Shown: positions 57,076 to 64,000 of the stretch, in pieces
Layout of the letters: every line of letters begins with the position of its first letter
How positions within the stretch are numbered: position 1 is the stretch's first letter
DNA from: Mycolicibacterium rhodesiae JS60
GTDB lineage: Bacteria > Actinomycetota > Actinomycetes > Mycobacteriales > Mycobacteriaceae
Assembly (NCBI GenBank): GCA_000230935.2
Contig: AGIQ01000001.1
Span: 1,364,001-1,428,000, forward strand
Direction of reading: 5' to 3'
Length of the DNA: 64,000 nucleotides
Made by a program: the position numbers and the translations under genes
Notes under the pieces: model-generated
Seen by the model: the letters and a program-made list of their open reading frames with translations, nothing else
What the model was told of the DNA's origin: nothing
Databases searched by the model: none

Positions 57076-58514
57076 TCACACCGGCCGGTCTGCTGATCGG
57101 TGGTGAGCGGATCGCACAATCGTCGGCGGGAAGCCACGACCACATCTATCCCGCCACCGGGCAGCCGAATGTCGTTGTCTCGCTGGCCGGCCCGCAGGAG
57201 ATCGATCGTGCGGTGGCCAGCGGTTGGCAGGCGCACAAGGCCTGGATGTCGTTGACCGTGGACCGCCGCCGAGACCTGCTCGTCGAGGTGGCCGACCTGG
57301 TGCACGAGCATCTCGCCGAACTCGCCGAACTCAATGTCCACGACTATGCCGTACCGATCTCCTACGCCGGAACCGCCGTGCTGCTCGAACGATTCCTGCG
57401 CCACTACGCCGGTTACGTCGACAAGCCGCACGGCGCCAGCACGCCGGTCAACGGCTCGTTCGACATCAACCTGATCGAACGCGAGCCCTACGGTGTCGTC
57501 GCCGTCATCGCACCGTGGAACGGTGCACTGGCGGTGGCGGCCTCATGCGTGGCGCCAGCACTGGCTGCCGGAAACGCGGTCGTGTTCAAACCCTCTGAGC
57601 TGGCACCGCTGGCCGCCCTGCGGTTCGGCGAACTGTGCGTTGCGGCGGGGCTGCCGCCCGGCTTGGTGAACGTGGTCCCGGCGGGAGCCGAGGGTGGTGA
57701 TGCGCTGGCCCGCCACCCCGGCATCCGCAAGGTCCACTTCACCGGTGGGGGAGTCACCGCCCGTAAGGTCATCGCCGCGGCCACAACGAATCTCACGCCG
57801 GTGGTGGCGGAGCTGGGCGGCAAGTCCGCCAACGTCGTGTTCGACGATGCCGACCTGCAGACCGCCGCCACCCTCGCGGCTCATCAGGGTCCGCTGATGC
57901 AGTCGGGGCAGAGCTGTGCCTGCGCCAGTCGGATCCTGGTCCAGGACGACGTCTACGACGAATTCGTCGACACATTCCTGGCCCGGATCGCCGAGGCGAG
58001 GGTCGGCGATCCGCTGGACCCTGTCGTCACTGTCGGACCGGTGATCGCGCAGAGCGCGGTCGATCGCATCCTGGCGGCCATCGGTGATGCCGTCGGGCAC
58101 GGGGCTGGGGAATTGCTGACCGGGGGTCGACGTCTCGGTGGGGAGCTGGCGTCGGGCTACTACATCGAGCCGACGGTGTTCGGCAATGTCGACAACGCTT
58201 CGGAGCTGGCCCAGATCGAGACGTTCGGCCCGGTGGTGTCGGTGATCAGATTCCGCGATGTCGACGAGGCGGTGTCGATCGCCAACGACAGCGCCTACGG
58301 GCTCAACGCATTTGTGCACACCCGCGATCTCGGTCGCGCTCACGGCATCGCACGGCGACTGGAGTCGGGATCGGTGTGGGTCAACACGTTCAGCGACATG
58401 GCGCCGCAGGGCCCGTATGGCGGCTACAAACAGAGCGGCTTCGGCCGCACGGGTGGGCTGGAGGGTCTGCACGAGTTTCTCCAAGTCAAGAACATCCGTA
58501 TCGCGATGCGCTGA
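57072..58514 (+). CDS. Aldehyde dehydrogenase
   Basis: 480 residues, full-length NAD(P)-dependent ALDH. The catalytic Cys is in SGQSCACASRI near residue 280, the general-base Glu in VVAELGGKSANVVF near residue 248, and cofactor motifs in IAPWNGALAV and the FTGGGVTARKV turn. The start is GTG 57072 inside the CMD stop (GTGA); the open frame further upstream lies within the CMD gene. It would oxidise the aldehyde made by the upstream alcohol dehydrogenases. Confidence 0.93.
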   Translation: MITPAGLLIGGERIAQSSAGSHDHIYPATGQPNVVVSLAGPQEIDRAVASGWQAHKAWMSLTVDRRRDLLVEVADLVHEHLAELAELNVHDYAVPISYAGTAVLLERFLRHYAGYVDKPHGASTPVNGSFDINLIEREPYGVVAVIAPWNGALAVAASCVAPALAAGNAVVFKPSELAPLAALRFGELCVAAGLPPGLVNVVPAGAEGGDALARHPGIRKVHFTGGGVTARKVIAAATTNLTPVVAELGGKSANVVFDDADLQTAATLAAHQGPLMQSGQSCACASRILVQDDVYDEFVDTFLARIAEARVGDPLDPVVTVGPVIAQSAVDRILAAIGDAVGHGAGELLTGGRRLGGELASGYYIEPTVFGNVDNASELAQIETFGPVVSVIRFRDVDEAVSIANDSAYGLNAFVHTRDLGRAHGIARRLESGSVWVNTFSDMAPQGPYGGYKQSGFGRTGGLEGLHEFLQVKNIRIAMR

Positions 58515-58516
58515 CC

Positions 58517-58563
58517 TTGACACAAGCCAGGCTCTGCTGCCACAGTATTGATCGATCGATCAA
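58517..58563 (+). promoter_or_regulatory. Promoter with TTGATCGATCGATCAA operator
   Basis: TTGACA at 58517 can serve as -35, with CACAGT or CAGTAT 18-20 bases later as -10. It is followed at once by the perfect 16-base palindrome TTGATCGATCGATCAA (58548-58563) and a further half-site TTTGATCGA. The same palindrome recurs at 60167-60184, before the ferredoxin-P450 pair. The TetR gene between them (59463) is the likely binder. Confidence 0.7.
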
Positions 58564-58630
58564 ATTATTTGATCGACCCGTTGTCATCAGGCGCCGTACG
58601 CGCGTCAGGTCTCCCGAGACGAGGGTTTTC

Positions 58631-59470
58631 ATGGCTGGAAGAGTCGAAGGCAAGGTCGCTTTCATCACCGGTGCCGCCCGCGGCCAGGGCCGCAGTCACG
58701 CGCTCCGGTTGGCCCAGGAGGGCGCCGACATCATCGCCGTCGATGTCTGCAAACGCATCAGCAGCAATGACGACATCCCCGCGCCCACCCCGGATGACCT
58801 GGCTGAGACCGCGGACCTGGTCAAGGGCCTCAACCGCAGGGTCGTGACCGCCGAGGTCGACGTCCGCGACTACGCCGCGCTGAAGGCCGCCGTCGACAGC
58901 GGGGTCGAGCAACTGGGCCGTCTCGACATCATCGTGGCCAACGCAGGTATCGGCAACGGCGGCCAGACCCTGGATCATGTCAGCGAGTCGGACTGGACCG
59001 ACATGATCGACGTCAATCTGTCCGGTGTCTGGAAGAGTGTGAAAGCGGCAGTGCCGCACCTGATCTCGGCGGGTCGCGGCGGGTCGATCATCCTGACCAG
59101 CTCTGTCGGCGGGCTGAAGGCCTACCCGCACACCGGGCATTACATCGCCGCCAAGCACGGCGTGGTCGGGTTGATGCGCACGTTCGCCGTCGAGCTCGGA
59201 CACCACTCCATCCGAGTTAATTCGGTGCACCCCACCAACGTCAACACCCCGCTGTTCATGAACGAGGGCACGATGAAGCTGTTCCGTCCGGACCTGGAGA
59301 ACCCGGGCCCCGACGATATGGCCGTGGTCGCCCAGATGATGCATGTGCTGCCGGTCGGCTGGGTCGAGCCGGTCGACATCAGTAATGCCGTGCTGTTCTT
59401 GGCTTCTGACGAGGCTCGCTACGTCACCGGCCTGACGATGACCGTCGACGCCGGAAGCATGCTCAAGTAG
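58631..59470 (+). CDS. Mycofactocin-coupled SDR family oxidoreductase
   Basis: 279 residues from the ATG of MAGRVEGKV. Motifs are TGAARGQGRSHALRLAQEGA, DIIAVDVC, NAGIGNGG and the active-site YIAAKHGVVGLMRTF, matching the two other SDRs of this island. It is a separate transcription unit with its own promoter and palindromic operator. Its end overlaps the convergent TetR gene by eight bases. Likely an alcohol dehydrogenase acting after the nearby P450. Confidence 0.9.
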   Translation: MAGRVEGKVAFITGAARGQGRSHALRLAQEGADIIAVDVCKRISSNDDIPAPTPDDLAETADLVKGLNRRVVTAEVDVRDYAALKAAVDSGVEQLGRLDIIVANAGIGNGGQTLDHVSESDWTDMIDVNLSGVWKSVKAAVPHLISAGRGGSIILTSSVGGLKAYPHTGHYIAAKHGVVGLMRTFAVELGHHSIRVNSVHPTNVNTPLFMNEGTMKLFRPDLENPGPDDMAVVAQMMHVLPVGWVEPVDISNAVLFLASDEARYVTGLTMTVDAGSMLK

Positions 59471-60071
59471 CTTGCGCCTGCTCGGTGGAGGCGAACCGAT
59501 TCAGGAAGCGCTCCACCAGCTCTCGCATCTCCTCGTGGCCTTCGGTCATCCCGATGGCGCTCTCGTTGCACAGACTGCGCGCGATTTGTGCAACGAGCAT
59601 CGAGATCGCAACCGGTGGATATTCGGTGAGGTCCAGCCCGTGCGCGCGCATGGCGACTGTGGCAGCGGCGGTTTCGATATCGCGAACGCGTTCAGCGTAG
59701 GTCTTGAGCTCGGCGCTGATGGCCTTGCGATGGTTGGCCAGCGCGACGAACTCGGTGTACAGACCCGTCCAGCGCGGGTCGGTGTTGATGGACCACAGGG
59801 CCCGCAACGGTTCATCGGCGGTGATGGCCTGACGCATCCGCGCCAGCGATGCGTCAGAGCCGGACCGTAGCACCGCGACGAACAGATCGTCCATCGTCGG
59901 AAAGTAGTAGTACACCAGCGCGGACCGGACCCCGGCGCGTGCCGACACGCGGCGAGACGTCGCGGCGGCGTAGCCATCTTCGAGCATGATCTGAGCGGTC
60001 GCCTCCATCAGGCGTTCGCGCGCGCCGGCGTCTTTGTCTTTGGTCTTGGGAGTCGACGCCATGGCGGCCAT
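59463..60071 (-). CDS. TetR-family transcriptional regulator
   Basis: 202 residues (or 199 from the second Met). The helix-turn-helix is ATSRRVSARAGVRSALVYYY at about residues 37-56. It lies between an SDR gene (convergent) and a ferredoxin-P450 pair (divergent), and both of those units have the palindrome TTGATCGATCGATCAA upstream, so it is the likely common repressor. The gap to the ferredoxin gene contains one such palindrome. Confidence 0.87.
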   Translation of the reverse strand: MAAMASTPKTKDKDAGARERLMEATAQIMLEDGYAAATSRRVSARAGVRSALVYYYFPTMDDLFVAVLRSGSDASLARMRQAITADEPLRALWSINTDPRWTGLYTEFVALANHRKAISAELKTYAERVRDIETAAATVAMRAHGLDLTEYPPVAISMLVAQIARSLCNESAIGMTEGHEEMRELVERFLNRFASTEQAQAT

Positions 60072-60166
60072 CCTCTCAGGACTGTTCCTCGCTTGGCTAG
60101 ACGATGCCCCGGCCGCGGCTCTTGACCGGTTATTTCCGGGCGTGGTTAAGTATGTCCAACGCAGAA

Positions 60167-60184
60167 TTTGATCGATCGATCAAA
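60167..60184. promoter_or_regulatory. Operator palindrome TTTGATCGATCGATCAAA
   Basis: A perfect 18-base palindrome 29 bases upstream of the ferredoxin ATG, sharing its 16-base core with 58548-58563. It is placed between the TetR gene and the ferredoxin-P450 unit, so it could serve both directions. Confidence 0.75.
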
Positions 60185-60213
60185 CTTTGCCGAACGACCG
60201 ATAGGAGAGCGCG

Positions 60214-60429
60214 ATGACTGCGGCTCGTTGGCATGTGCAGGTCGACCGGGACCTGTGCGAGGGCCATGCCCTGTGTGTCGAGTTGGCCGCCGAGGTCTTC
60301 GACGTTGGATCCGACGACCTGGCGACCTGTCTCGAGTCGCCCCCCGACGAGCTGCGTGAGCAGGTCGAGGCCGCCGTGGCCGCCTGTCCGCGCCAAGCCA
60401 TCAGTATCGTGAAAGGGCTCCAAGAATGA
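60214..60429 (+). CDS. [3Fe-4S] ferredoxin (P450 partner)
   Basis: 71 residues. The cluster motif CEGHALC (Cys-x2-His-x2-Cys pattern) with a later Cys in AACPRQAI is the form found in ferredoxins that feed electrons to P450s in actinobacteria. TAGGAGAG precedes the ATG. Its stop overlaps the start of the P450 gene (ATGA), so the pair is translated together. Confidence 0.93.
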   Translation: MTAARWHVQVDRDLCEGHALCVELAAEVFDVGSDDLATCLESPPDELREQVEAAVAACPRQAISIVKGLQE

Positions 60430-61706
60430 CCGATTTGGCAACAGCCGATTACTTCTCCGACCAGGACATCGCCCAGGACCCCTACGCGTACCTGGACTAC
60501 CTGCGTGGCCAAAACCCGGTGTTCCGCGAGCCCAACTACGGCGTCGTCGCGGTCACCGGCTACGACGAAGCCGTTGCGGCGTTCAAAGACTACGAGACGT
60601 TTTCGGCCGTGAACGCCATCGGCGGGCCGTTCCCGCCGCTGCCGTTCGTGCCCGAGGGCGACGACATCTCCGAGCAGATCGAGGAGCACCGGCACCTGTT
60701 TCCCATCAACGAAATGATGGTGGTGATGGATCCGCCGGCGCACACGCGGGCGCGGTCCCTGCTCAGCCGCCTGCTCACCCCCGCGCGGCTCAAGGAGAAC
60801 GAAGACTTCATGTGGGAGTTGGCCGATCGTCAGTTCGACGAATTCATCGCCGATGGGCGCTGCGAACTCCTGGGCCAGTACGGCAAGCCCTTCGCCACGC
60901 TGGTGATCGCCGACCTGCTGGGCGTACCGGACGAGGATCGCGCGGAGTTCCGGCAGAGCCTGGGTGCGGGCAAGGAGCCCGGAAGCGCGGTCGGCGCCCT
61001 GGATCACACGCCCGTCGCGGTCAACCCGCTGGAATGGCTGGACGGCAGGTTCACCGGCTACATCGAGAACAAGCGTCGGCATCCCCGCGAGGATGTGCTG
61101 AGTTCCCTTGCGGCAGCGACGTATCCGGACGGCACGACGCCCGCTGTCGTCGACGTGGTCCGGGCGGCGACCTTCCTGTTCGCCGCGGGGCAGGAGACCG
61201 TCGTCAAGCTGCTGAGCGCGTCGACGCGCGTGCTGGCCGAACGGCCGGACCTTCAGGAGAAGTTGCGGGCGGACCGCAGCCTGATCGGTAACTTCATCGA
61301 GGAGTCGCTGCGCATCGAGAGCCCGACCAAGGTCGACTTCCGGTTGGCGCGCAAGACCACCACGCTGGGCGGTGTCGATGTCAAGGCCGGCACGGTTCTG
61401 ATGTTGTGCCTCGGCGCCGCCAACCGCGATCCGCGTAAGTTCGAGCAGCCCGACGAATTCCTGCTCGACCGCAAGAACGTTCGTGAGCACATCACGTTCG
61501 GCCGCGGCATTCACACCTGCGCCGGGGCGCCCCTGGCGCGGGTCGAAGCGAAGGTCACCCTGAATCGGCTGTTGGACCGCATGACCGATATCGCCATCGA
61601 CGAGACGCAACACGGGCCGGCCGGGGACCGGCGCTACCGCTATGAGCCCACATTCCTGTTGCGGGGCCTGAGCGAGCTGCACCTCACCTACACGCCCGTC
61701 GCCTGA
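60426..61706 (+). CDS. Cytochrome P450
   Basis: 426 residues. I-helix FAAGQETVVKLL near residue 254 (Gln where many have Ala/Gly-His), ExxR as EESLR, and the haem loop FGRGIHTCAGAPLAR near residue 365. Its electron donor is the ferredoxin gene just upstream. In this catabolic island it most likely hydroxylates the primary substrate before the mycofactocin-type SDRs and ALDH act; the substrate is unknown but such sets often serve terpenoids or other alicyclic or aromatic compounds. Confidence 0.93.
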   Translation: MTDLATADYFSDQDIAQDPYAYLDYLRGQNPVFREPNYGVVAVTGYDEAVAAFKDYETFSAVNAIGGPFPPLPFVPEGDDISEQIEEHRHLFPINEMMVVMDPPAHTRARSLLSRLLTPARLKENEDFMWELADRQFDEFIADGRCELLGQYGKPFATLVIADLLGVPDEDRAEFRQSLGAGKEPGSAVGALDHTPVAVNPLEWLDGRFTGYIENKRRHPREDVLSSLAAATYPDGTTPAVVDVVRAATFLFAAGQETVVKLLSASTRVLAERPDLQEKLRADRSLIGNFIEESLRIESPTKVDFRLARKTTTLGGVDVKAGTVLMLCLGAANRDPRKFEQPDEFLLDRKNVREHITFGRGIHTCAGAPLARVEAKVTLNRLLDRMTDIAIDETQHGPAGDRRYRYEPTFLLRGLSELHLTYTPVA

Positions 61707-61721
61707 GATCAGAGGAGACTG

Positions 61722-61865
61722 ATGACGCTGCAGACCGTCCTGGACGACATCGCCGCGCGCCCGGGCGCCGGTGCACAAAGCTCGAAGGCATCGCCCACGA
61801 TGCGCAGTAGACGGGCGGCATCACGGGCGCGTTCTCCAATATGCACGTCTAACGCGCAGCTCTGA
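61722..61865 (+). pseudogene. Possible remnant of a gene after the P450
   Basis: An open frame of 47 residues starts at an ATG with a strong AGAGGAGAC site, 15 bases after the P450 stop. The first residues (MTLQTVLDDIAARPGAG) look natural; after about residue 20 the composition changes to Arg/Ser-rich and ends at a TGA, as if a deletion joined the start of a gene to unrelated DNA. It could also be a real small protein. No family is recognised. Confidence 0.35.
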
Positions 61866-61897
61866 AAACGGCTTGCCTGCTTGGTGCAAGATTGAGC

Positions 61898-62551
61898 ATG
61901 CTCATCCATCCCTGGGACGCCGCGCAGAGCGCCGGCGAATGGCGCGACTGGCTGGCGTCCACCGACCGGTTCGGTGTGCTCGCGGTCAACAACGTGGATC
62001 CGGCCCAAGCTCCGTTGCTGCTGCCCACCCACTTCACCCTGGCCGGCGACGAGCTGCTGATCCATCTGGCCCGGCCCAACCCGGTCTGGCCGCATCTGGA
62101 AGCCGCGACCGAGGTAAGGCTGGCCGCGATCGGCGACTACGCCTACATCCCCACCTACTGGCGGGCCAAGGCCGGCGGCCCCGACGAGGACGGTGTGCCG
62201 ACCAGCTACTACTCCTCGGTCCAATTCGTCTGCCGTCCAACGATTGTCGACGATCCGCAGGGCAAGGTCGAGATCCTGGCGAGCCAGCTCGGCGACTTCC
62301 AGCCTGAGGGTCGCCACGGCGAGGTCGCCGTCGGAGAGGACCCGTACGGCCGAATGCTGCCCGGTATCCGCGGCGTCCGGCTCGCGGTGGTGCGGGTGGA
62401 GGCCAAGTTCAAATACGACGACGCCAACCCCGTCGAACACCGAGAGCGGGTCGTGGGCTACCTCGAGGAGCGCGGCCGCTCCCTCGACGCCGGGGCGGCC
62501 GTCCAGCAGCGGCGCCGCCTGTCGGCGATCGGAGACTGGCGCACCCGCTGA
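61898..62551 (+). CDS. PaiB-family FMN-binding protein
   Basis: 217 residues from ATG 61898 (a TTG six bases earlier is possible). PaiB-like pattern: the N-terminal region ending LLLPTHFTLAGDELLIHLAR, AIGDYAYIPTYWRAK, SYYSSVQFVCRP, and the C-terminal MLPGIRGVRLAVVRVEAKFK. The family has a split-barrel flavin-binding fold and was named for negative regulation of sporulation genes in Bacillus; the role in mycobacteria is not established. It converges with the MarR gene. Confidence 0.8.
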   Translation: MLIHPWDAAQSAGEWRDWLASTDRFGVLAVNNVDPAQAPLLLPTHFTLAGDELLIHLARPNPVWPHLEAATEVRLAAIGDYAYIPTYWRAKAGGPDEDGVPTSYYSSVQFVCRPTIVDDPQGKVEILASQLGDFQPEGRHGEVAVGEDPYGRMLPGIRGVRLAVVRVEAKFKYDDANPVEHRERVVGYLEERGRSLDAGAAVQQRRRLSAIGDWRTR

Positions 62552-62557
62552 GCCGCC

Positions 62558-63010
62558 TCAGTCGTCTATCGAGTCCGTCAGGCGCTGTAGCAGTTCGGTG
62601 AGCGCCAGCTGCTCCTTGCCCGACAGGATGGAAAACAGCTCCTGCGCGGCGGCGGTGTAGGCGCTCGCCCAGGTCTCGGCCTGGCGGCGGCCTGTGGCGG
62701 TGGTCTGCAGCAGGGTGACCCGTCGATCGGACTCGTCGGCGAAGCGTTCGATCAAGCCCTCGCGGACGAGCGCGTCGGTCAGGGTGGAGGCAGTGCCCTG
62801 CGTGATGCCGACCGTCCTTGCCAGGTCGGTCAGCCGGACCGGACCGCACCGGTTCACTTCGAAGAGCACCTTGGAACGTGGGGTGGACACGCCATGGTCA
62901 CCGAGCCGCTCGTCGAGGGCGCGGACGAGTGTCTTGCCGGCGCGGCCGAACGCGTCCGCGAGGGCGACGGCGCGCTGGCGGGAATCGGCGTCGTGTGCTG
63001 AGCGTGGAAT
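62558..63010 (-). CDS. MarR-family transcriptional regulator, apparently starting at ATT
   Basis: 150 residues if translation starts at the ATT at 63010-63008. A normal MarR fold needs about 40 residues N-terminal to the first ATG/GTG/TTG-type start in frame (GTG 62890), and they are present (AVALADAFGRAGKTLVRALD...). In that stretch the only start-like codon is ATT, preceded by GGAGGTGA with a six-base spacer. The DNA-binding wing reads VGITQGTASTLTDALVREGL, and ADESDRRVTLLQTTATGRR is the MarR wing signature. Divergent from an aldo/keto reductase gene. Confidence 0.8.
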   Translation of the reverse strand: MPRSAHDADSRQRAVALADAFGRAGKTLVRALDERLGDHGVSTPRSKVLFEVNRCGPVRLTDLARTVGITQGTASTLTDALVREGLIERFADESDRRVTLLQTTATGRRQAETWASAYTAAAQELFSILSGKEQLALTELLQRLTDSIDD

Positions 63011-63060
63011 GTGGCTTCACCTCCCTGGGTTGACAGGAAGCGTAGCGCGCCAGCAATATA

Positions 63061-63074
63061 GTTTGACATCAAAC
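63061..63074. promoter_or_regulatory. Candidate MarR operator GTTTGACATCAAAC
   Basis: A perfect 6-2-6 palindrome in the 93-base gap between the MarR gene and the divergent aldo/keto reductase gene, 30 bases before the latter's ATG. AT-rich DNA (ATATAG) precedes it. It is well placed for control of both genes by the MarR protein. Confidence 0.65.
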
Positions 63075-63103
63075 AATCCGACCTCAATGCGAATGGATCA
63101 TCG

Positions 63104-63955
63104 ATGACACGCTTTCCGCTTGCCGGCTACCACGTCCACCGCGTCGGATTCGGCGCCATGCAGCTTCCCGGCCCGGGTGTGTTCGGGCCGCCGCGCGACC
63201 ACGACCAGGCACTGGCTGTGCTTCGCCGCGCCGTCGACGCGGGCGTCGACCACATCGACACCTCGCAGTTCTACGGCCCCGATGTGGCCAACGAACTGAT
63301 CCGCGAGGCGCTTTACCCCTATCCCGAGAACCTGGCCCTGGTCAGCAAGGTCGGCGCCCGCCGTGACGACCAGGGGGGATGGCTGCCCTACAACCAGCCT
63401 GACGAATTGCGGGCCGGCATCGAGGAGAACCTGCAGACCCTCGGCGTCGACCGGCTGGCCGCGGTCAACCTGCGGGTGATGGAGAACGAGGCCGACGCCC
63501 TGTTCACCAACCAGCTCGGCGCCATGATCACCGCCCGTGACGAGGGGTTGATCGCAGGCATCGGGCTGAGCAACGTCAGCCACGAGCAGCTGCTGCATGC
63601 CTTGGAGCTCACCGACATCGTGTGCGTGCAGAACCCCTTCAACCTGGTGGACCGCGCGTCGCAGCCCGTCCTCGACGAGTGCATCGCCCGCGGTATCGCG
63701 TTCGTGCCGTTCTTCCCGCTCGGGTCGGCGTTCCACGAGGTGAATCCGGTCCTGACGCACCACCTCGTCGAGGGTGCGGCCACGCGACTGGGCTACACCC
63801 CGGCGCAGATTGCGCTGGCGTGGACGCTTGGCGTCGCCGACAACGTCCTGCTCATCCCGGGCACCTCCTCGCTGGGGCACCTCGAGGAGAACCTCGCCGT
63901 CGCCGATATCGAACTCGACGACGAGACCCAGCGGGAGCTGACCGCTGTCGCCTAA
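63104..63955 (+). CDS. Aldo/keto reductase-family oxidoreductase
   Basis: 283 residues. AKR fold features are the N-terminal VHRVGFGAMQLPGPG, the catalytic Asp/Tyr region HIDTSQFYGPDVANELI with Lys in ALVSKVGARR, and the C-terminal NADPH-binding stretch LLIPGTSSLGHLEENL. It would reduce aldehydes or ketones with NADPH. Divergent from the MarR gene, likely its regulated partner. Confidence 0.87.
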   Translation: MTRFPLAGYHVHRVGFGAMQLPGPGVFGPPRDHDQALAVLRRAVDAGVDHIDTSQFYGPDVANELIREALYPYPENLALVSKVGARRDDQGGWLPYNQPDELRAGIEENLQTLGVDRLAAVNLRVMENEADALFTNQLGAMITARDEGLIAGIGLSNVSHEQLLHALELTDIVCVQNPFNLVDRASQPVLDECIARGIAFVPFFPLGSAFHEVNPVLTHHLVEGAATRLGYTPAQIALAWTLGVADNVLLIPGTSSLGHLEENLAVADIELDDETQRELTAVA

Positions 63956-64000
63956 CTACTTCAGCTCGGTCGACGACAGCCCGAGCAGCCGGCGGGCCAC
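63956..64000 (-). CDS. C-terminal end of a gene cut by the window edge
   Basis: The last 14 codons and TAG of a minus-strand frame, reading ...ARRLLGLSSTELK. The stop directly abuts the stop of the aldo/keto reductase. The Arg-Arg-Leu-Leu-Gly-Leu ending resembles the C-termini of acyl-CoA dehydrogenases, but the fragment is too short for a firm call. Confidence 0.5.
   Translation of the reverse strand: MARRLLGLSSTELK

Noticed and set aside
61709..62440. Minus-strand open frame of 243 codons opposite the PaiB-like gene
   Set aside because: It mirrors the PaiB-like coding sequence; a short stretch (ERARDAARLLRIVGDAFE) looks protein-like and might be a relic, but there is no start or family support.

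Overview
The window looks like chromosome of a Mycobacterium, probably an environmental or fast-growing Mycolicibacterium-type species. The markers are an antigen 85 mycolyltransferase, a cyclopropane/mycolic-acid-type methyltransferase, an MMPL transporter next to a fatty acyl-AMP ligase, an F420-dependent luciferase-like oxidoreductase, mycofactocin-type SDRs, an AofH-like amine oxidase, and a complete nuoA-N operon preceded by a response-regulator gene as in M. tuberculosis. Base composition is high GC and many neighbouring genes overlap by 1-8 bases with ATGA/GTGA/TGATG junctions.

Layout. (1) 1-8.4 kb, plus strand: a tightly coupled lipid or small-molecule cluster (end of an unknown gene, KASIII-like enzyme, acyl carrier protein, FAAL, MMPL exporter, O-methyltransferase, second methyltransferase, P450). 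(2) 8.4-17.1 kb: single genes (AlaA-type aminotransferase, large LuxR/LAL regulator, STAS protein with a tiny downstream ORF, two divergent small secreted proteins, BluB, alpha/beta hydrolase, AofH). (3) 17.1-24.9 kb: two different insertion sequences (IS3-type and IS481-type), each inserted in the centre of a copy of the same 53-bp palindromic repeat. Between them lie an LLM oxidoreductase / hypothetical / phosphotransferase operon and a divergent TetR-SDR pair. (4) 24.9-41.5 kb, minus strand: an enoyl-CoA hydratase-like gene coupled to the 3' end of nuoN, the nuo operon, and the response-regulator gene. A second type of palindromic repeat separates nuoF and nuoG. (5) 41.5-45.7 kb: YceI, SnoaL-like, DUF6285, phosphotransferase, acyl-CoA dehydrogenase and TetR. 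(6) 45.9-52.9 kb: mycolic-type methyltransferase, S4 protein, HMG-CoA lyase and CoA-transferase, hydrolase and homogentisate dioxygenase-like gene, antigen 85, then a strong terminator. (7) 52.9-61.9 kb: acrylyl-CoA reductase-like gene and a catabolic island with two TetR regulators, three mycofactocin-type SDRs, a tandem-CMD protein, an aldehyde dehydrogenase, a ferredoxin and a P450, with clear operator palindromes. (8) 61.9-64 kb: PaiB-like protein, a MarR repressor that appears to start at ATT, a divergent aldo/keto reductase, and the end of a further gene.

How it works together. Region 1 reads as activate (FAAL), carry (ACP), condense or transfer (KASIII-like), methylate and oxidise, export (MMPL). 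Region 7 reads as hydroxylate (P450 and ferredoxin), oxidise the alcohol (mycofactocin-type SDRs), oxidise the aldehyde (ALDH), under TetR control. The AT-rich palindromes at 45.7 and 51.7 kb suggest that one TetR may link regions 5 and 6. All calls come from reading the sequence; no database search was run.
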